A program made the translations under genes and the position numbers. Shown one piece after another: positions 4,799 through 6,817 of a DNA stretch of 6,817 nt (position 1 is the stretch's first letter; each line of letters opens with the position of its first letter). This DNA is from Oscillospiraceae bacterium (lineage in GTDB: Bacteria; Bacillota; Clostridia; Oscillospirales; Oscillospiraceae). The stretch covers positions 1 through 6,817 of the forward strand of contig JAJQHT010000172.1 of the NCBI GenBank assembly GCA_021199595.1. Direction: 5' to 3'. Below the pieces are notes generated by a model. It made no database searches. It saw only the letters and a program-made list of their open reading frames with translations, and was not told the origin of the DNA.

Positions 4799-5470
4799 AT
4801 GAAGGATACGAATAAAGGCTCCCACCTGGCCCGGAACCAGCGGGCGGCCAAGAAAAAGCAGAAGCGCCGCAGCAGCAAGCCGGAGGAGCAGGACGCAGCC
4901 CAGGAGGCCCTGGAAGAGGCGGAGGCTGTCCCTGTCAGCCCTTATAAGGAAACCTATGAGTGGATACAGTGCCTGGTGCTGGCCCTGATTGTGTGCGTGC
5001 TGCTGTTTGTGTTTGTGGCCCGTGTCATCGACGTGGTGGGCTATTCCATGGTTCCCACCCTGGACGATGGAGACAAAATCATCATCACCCGCTGGGCCGG
5101 GGATTACGAGCAGGGGGACATTGTCGTTCTGCGGAAAGAGACACTGCGCGAGGAGCCTATCGTCAAGCGAGTGATTGCCGTGGAAGGGCAGACCGTGGAT
5201 ATCGACTTCACCCTTGGTATTGTATATGTGGATGGAGTGGCCCTGGATGAGCCGTATGTGAACGAGCTGACCTATACCCAGGAGGATTTTGAAGGGCCGA
5301 TAACCGTCCCGGAGGGATGCGTGTTCGTTATGGGCGATAACCGCAATAACTCCACAGACAGTCGGGACGCCCGGGTGGGCTGTGTTGACACAAGGTATAT
5401 TATGGGAAAGGTGATCTTCCGCATCATGCCGCTGAGCAAGATGGGGGCGATATACGGGAGCGATGGCTGA
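4799..5470 (+). CDS. lepB: Signal peptidase I
   Basis: A 223-residue type I signal peptidase, the membrane-bound serine protease that removes signal peptides from exported proteins on the outer face of the membrane. A charged cytoplasmic N-terminus of about 54 residues (Lys/Arg-rich to 24, then Glu/Ala-rich) precedes one membrane segment (about 55-78). The Ser/Lys dyad is Ser83 in GYSMVPTL and Lys123 in IVKRVIAVEG. The conserved GDNRNNSTDSR box is at 179-189. A single membrane segment fits the Gram-positive SipS-like type, though the cytoplasmic tail is longer than in B. subtilis SipS. The ATG at 4799 is preceded by AAAGGGG (4785-4791) with a 7-base gap. The last 8 bases overlap ylqF (ATGGCTGA). 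Confidence 0.96.
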   Translation: MKDTNKGSHLARNQRAAKKKQKRRSSKPEEQDAAQEALEEAEAVPVSPYKETYEWIQCLVLALIVCVLLFVFVARVIDVVGYSMVPTLDDGDKIIITRWAGDYEQGDIVVLRKETLREEPIVKRVIAVEGQTVDIDFTLGIVYVDGVALDEPYVNELTYTQEDFEGPITVPEGCVFVMGDNRNNSTDSRDARVGCVDTRYIMGKVIFRIMPLSKMGAIYGSDG

Positions 5471-6284
5471 TATACAATGGTTCCCCGGCCACATGAAAAA
5501 GGCCGAGCGGATGATGCAGGACAGCTTAAAGCTGGTGGACGTGGTCTGCGAGGTCGTGGACGCGCGCATCCCCGCCGCCAGCCGGAATCCAGACCTGGAT
5601 GAGATTATTGCGGGGCGAAAGCCAAGGCTGCTGATACTCAACCGCGCAGACCAGGCCGACCCCAACGTCACCGCCCAGTGGCGGAATTACTATAAGGCCC
5701 AGGGCACGCCCTTCCTGGAATGCGACGCCCGCTCCGGCCGGGGCGTGAAGGAGCTGCCAAAGGCGCTCCGCGCGCTTCGGGACAAAAACGGCACTATGCG
5801 TGCCATGGTAGTGGGTGTGCCGAATGTGGGGAAATCCACCTTTATCAACAAGGTCAGCGGCCGCAAGACTGCCGCCGTTTCCGACCGTCCCGGCGTGACG
5901 AGGGGCAAGCAGTGGATTACGGTGGATAACCAGCTGGAGCTGCTGGACACCCCCGGTATTCTGTGGCCCAAGTTTGTGGATCAGGCTACCGGGGAGCGGC
6001 TGGCTTTCACCGGTGCGGTGAAGGACGACGTGCTTGACCGGGAGGAGCTGGCGGCAAAGCTGCTGGTGCTTTTGCGGGCGGAATACCCAGCGGCGCTGAC
6101 GGCCCGTTATAAAATCGACCCCGACCCTGAGGCCCAGGGATGGGAGCTGCTGGAGGCCTGCGCCAGAAAGCGGGGCTTTCTCATGGCCGGCGGCGAGGTC
6201 AACACAGAGCGCATGGCAGCCATCCTGCTGGATGAGTTCCGGGGCGGCAAGCTGGGGAGGATAAGCCTTGAGCGCCCCGTCTGA
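5463..6284 (+). CDS. ylqF: Ribosome biogenesis GTPase YlqF/RbgA
   Basis: A 273-residue circularly permuted GTPase needed for late 50S assembly in Bacillus. The permuted order is visible: G4 NRAD (60-63), G5-like DARSGRG (88-94), then G1 GVPNVGKST (118-126), the G2 region with Thr146 in RPGVTRG, and G3 DTPG (162-165). The N-terminal block IQWFPGHMKKA (4-14) is the family hallmark. The C-terminal helical domain (about 180-265) contacts rRNA in known homologues. The ATG at 5463 overlaps the lepB stop. Its only Shine-Dalgarno-like sequence, GGGAG (5456-5460), is just 2 bases away, so translation probably depends on reinitiation by ribosomes leaving lepB. Length is normal for the family. Confidence 0.95.
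   Translation: MADIQWFPGHMKKAERMMQDSLKLVDVVCEVVDARIPAASRNPDLDEIIAGRKPRLLILNRADQADPNVTAQWRNYYKAQGTPFLECDARSGRGVKELPKALRALRDKNGTMRAMVVGVPNVGKSTFINKVSGRKTAAVSDRPGVTRGKQWITVDNQLELLDTPGILWPKFVDQATGERLAFTGAVKDDVLDREELAAKLLVLLRAEYPAALTARYKIDPDPEAQGWELLEACARKRGFLMAGGEVNTERMAAILLDEFRGGKLGRISLERPV
6256..6260 (+). promoter_or_regulatory. Ribosome-binding site favouring a TTG start at 6268
   Basis: GGAGG lies 7 bases before TTG 6268, within ylqF. The in-frame ATG at 6295 has no comparable sequence upstream. Confidence 0.6.
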
Positions 6285-6817
6285 CCTCTGGGCCATGGAG
6301 GCCGTGCTGCACGAGCAGGGTCTTTCACTGGGCTGCGGTGTGGACGAGGCCGGGCGAGGCCCCCTGGCGGGGCCGGTGTGCGCGGCGGCGGTGATTCTGC
6401 CCATGGGCTGCGAGCTGCCGGGCCTGAATGACTCCAAAAAGCTGACGGAAAAGCAGCGGGAGCGGCTGTTCCCCCTCATACAGGAGCAGGCCATCGCCTA
6501 CGGCATCGCGTTCGCCTCTGTGGAGGAGATAGAGTCTATGAACATCCTGTCCGCCGCGCTTCTAGCCATGAACCGGGCCATCGAGCAGCTTTCGCCTGCC
6601 CCGGATATAGCCCTGATAGACGGCAACACCACACGGGACATAAAAATCCCGGCCCAAAGCGTCGTCGGCGGGGACGGCAAATGCGCCTGTATCGCGGCGG
6701 CCTCTGTGCTGGCGAAGGTGACCCGTGACCAGCTTATGACGGAGCTTGCCGTGCAATATCCGCAATACGGCTTTGAAAAACACAAGGGATATGGTACCCG
6801 CGCCCATTATGCGGCGC
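6268..6817 (+). CDS. rnhB: Ribonuclease HII (3' end beyond the window)
   Basis: The first 183 residues of RNase HII, which cuts the RNA strand of RNA-DNA hybrids and starts removal of single ribonucleotides from DNA. Family motifs are GVDEAGRGPLAGPV (24-37, active-site Asp26 and Glu27), LNDSKKLT (53-60), the LIDG Asp118, GGDGKCACIAAASVLAKVTRD (134-154, Asp136) and HKGYGT (172-177). TTG 6268 is chosen for its GGAGG at ideal spacing. ATG 6295 would remove nine residues ahead of the conserved core. It overlaps ylqF by 17 bases and is the third gene of the lepB unit. The reading frame is intact to the window edge, and only the C-terminal tail should be missing. Confidence 0.95.
   Translation, partial: MSAPSDLWAMEAVLHEQGLSLGCGVDEAGRGPLAGPVCAAAVILPMGCELPGLNDSKKLTEKQRERLFPLIQEQAIAYGIAFASVEEIESMNILSAALLAMNRAIEQLSPAPDIALIDGNTTRDIKIPAQSVVGGDGKCACIAAASVLAKVTRDQLMTELAVQYPQYGFEKHKGYGTRAHYAA

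Noticed and set aside
5526..6494. Minus-strand open frame of 322 codons across ylqF and rnhB, and another (4751-5671) across lepB
   Set aside because: Both are antisense to secure genes, have no recognisable domain and no ribosome-binding context, and cross gene boundaries.
1..6817. Search for mobile elements, CRISPR repeats, attachment sites and defence genes
   Set aside because: No transposase or integrase motif, no terminal inverted repeats, no regularly spaced repeats, and the tRNA 3' ends are not duplicated nearby.

Overview
The window reads as chromosome from a G+C-rich, low-branching Gram-positive of the class Clostridia, probably an Oscillospiraceae-type gut anaerobe. This rests on the gene families and their order (SpoIVFB-like M50 protease, two radical-SAM-system proteins, rplS-lepB-ylqF-rnhB), the strong GGAGG ribosome-binding sites, the frequent GTG/TTG starts and the heavy use of C/G-ending codons. 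The taxonomic assignment is inference. I see no mobile element, CRISPR array, phage gene or sign of recent transfer. The content is mostly housekeeping.

Layout. (1) Positions 1-603 hold the 3' part of a methylenetetrahydrofolate reductase domain, read on +. (2) Positions 605-895 hold a minus-strand tRNA unit: an extended -10 promoter, tRNA-Gly(CCC), tRNA-Pro(CGG) and two consecutive hairpin terminators. The terminators sit between the tRNAs and the converging reductase gene. (3) Positions 943-4168 are a tightly packed + strand cluster: an unrecognised 57-codon membrane-anchored ORF, a short site-2 (M50) protease that overlaps it, a TIGR03960-type radical SAM protein, and a TIGR03936/DUF2344 partner that overlaps the radical SAM gene by 8 bases. 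(4) Positions 4198-4714 are a self-contained rplS (L19) unit with its own promoter, a leader of about 105 nt and a terminator. (5) Positions 4716-6817 are a second transcription unit of lepB, ylqF and rnhB, the last cut off by the window edge. lepB has its own promoter and a 5' leader hairpin, and the three reading frames overlap.

How the genes work together. Regions 4 and 5 are the classic Bacillota ribosome/secretion neighbourhood: L19 sits at the 30S-50S interface, YlqF/RbgA matures the 50S subunit, LepB releases exported proteins, and RNase HII removes ribonucleotides from DNA. Region 3 resembles the Bacillus spoIVFA-spoIVFB locus followed by ribosome-associated genes. Here the SpoIVFA position is taken by a very small exported or membrane-anchored ORF, and the radical SAM pair runs straight into the rplS region. 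In related clostridia, as I recall it, an rng-rplU-rpmA block follows instead. The most interesting unknowns are the 57-aa ORF with its protease, and the radical SAM/DUF2344 pair, whose substrate I do not know.
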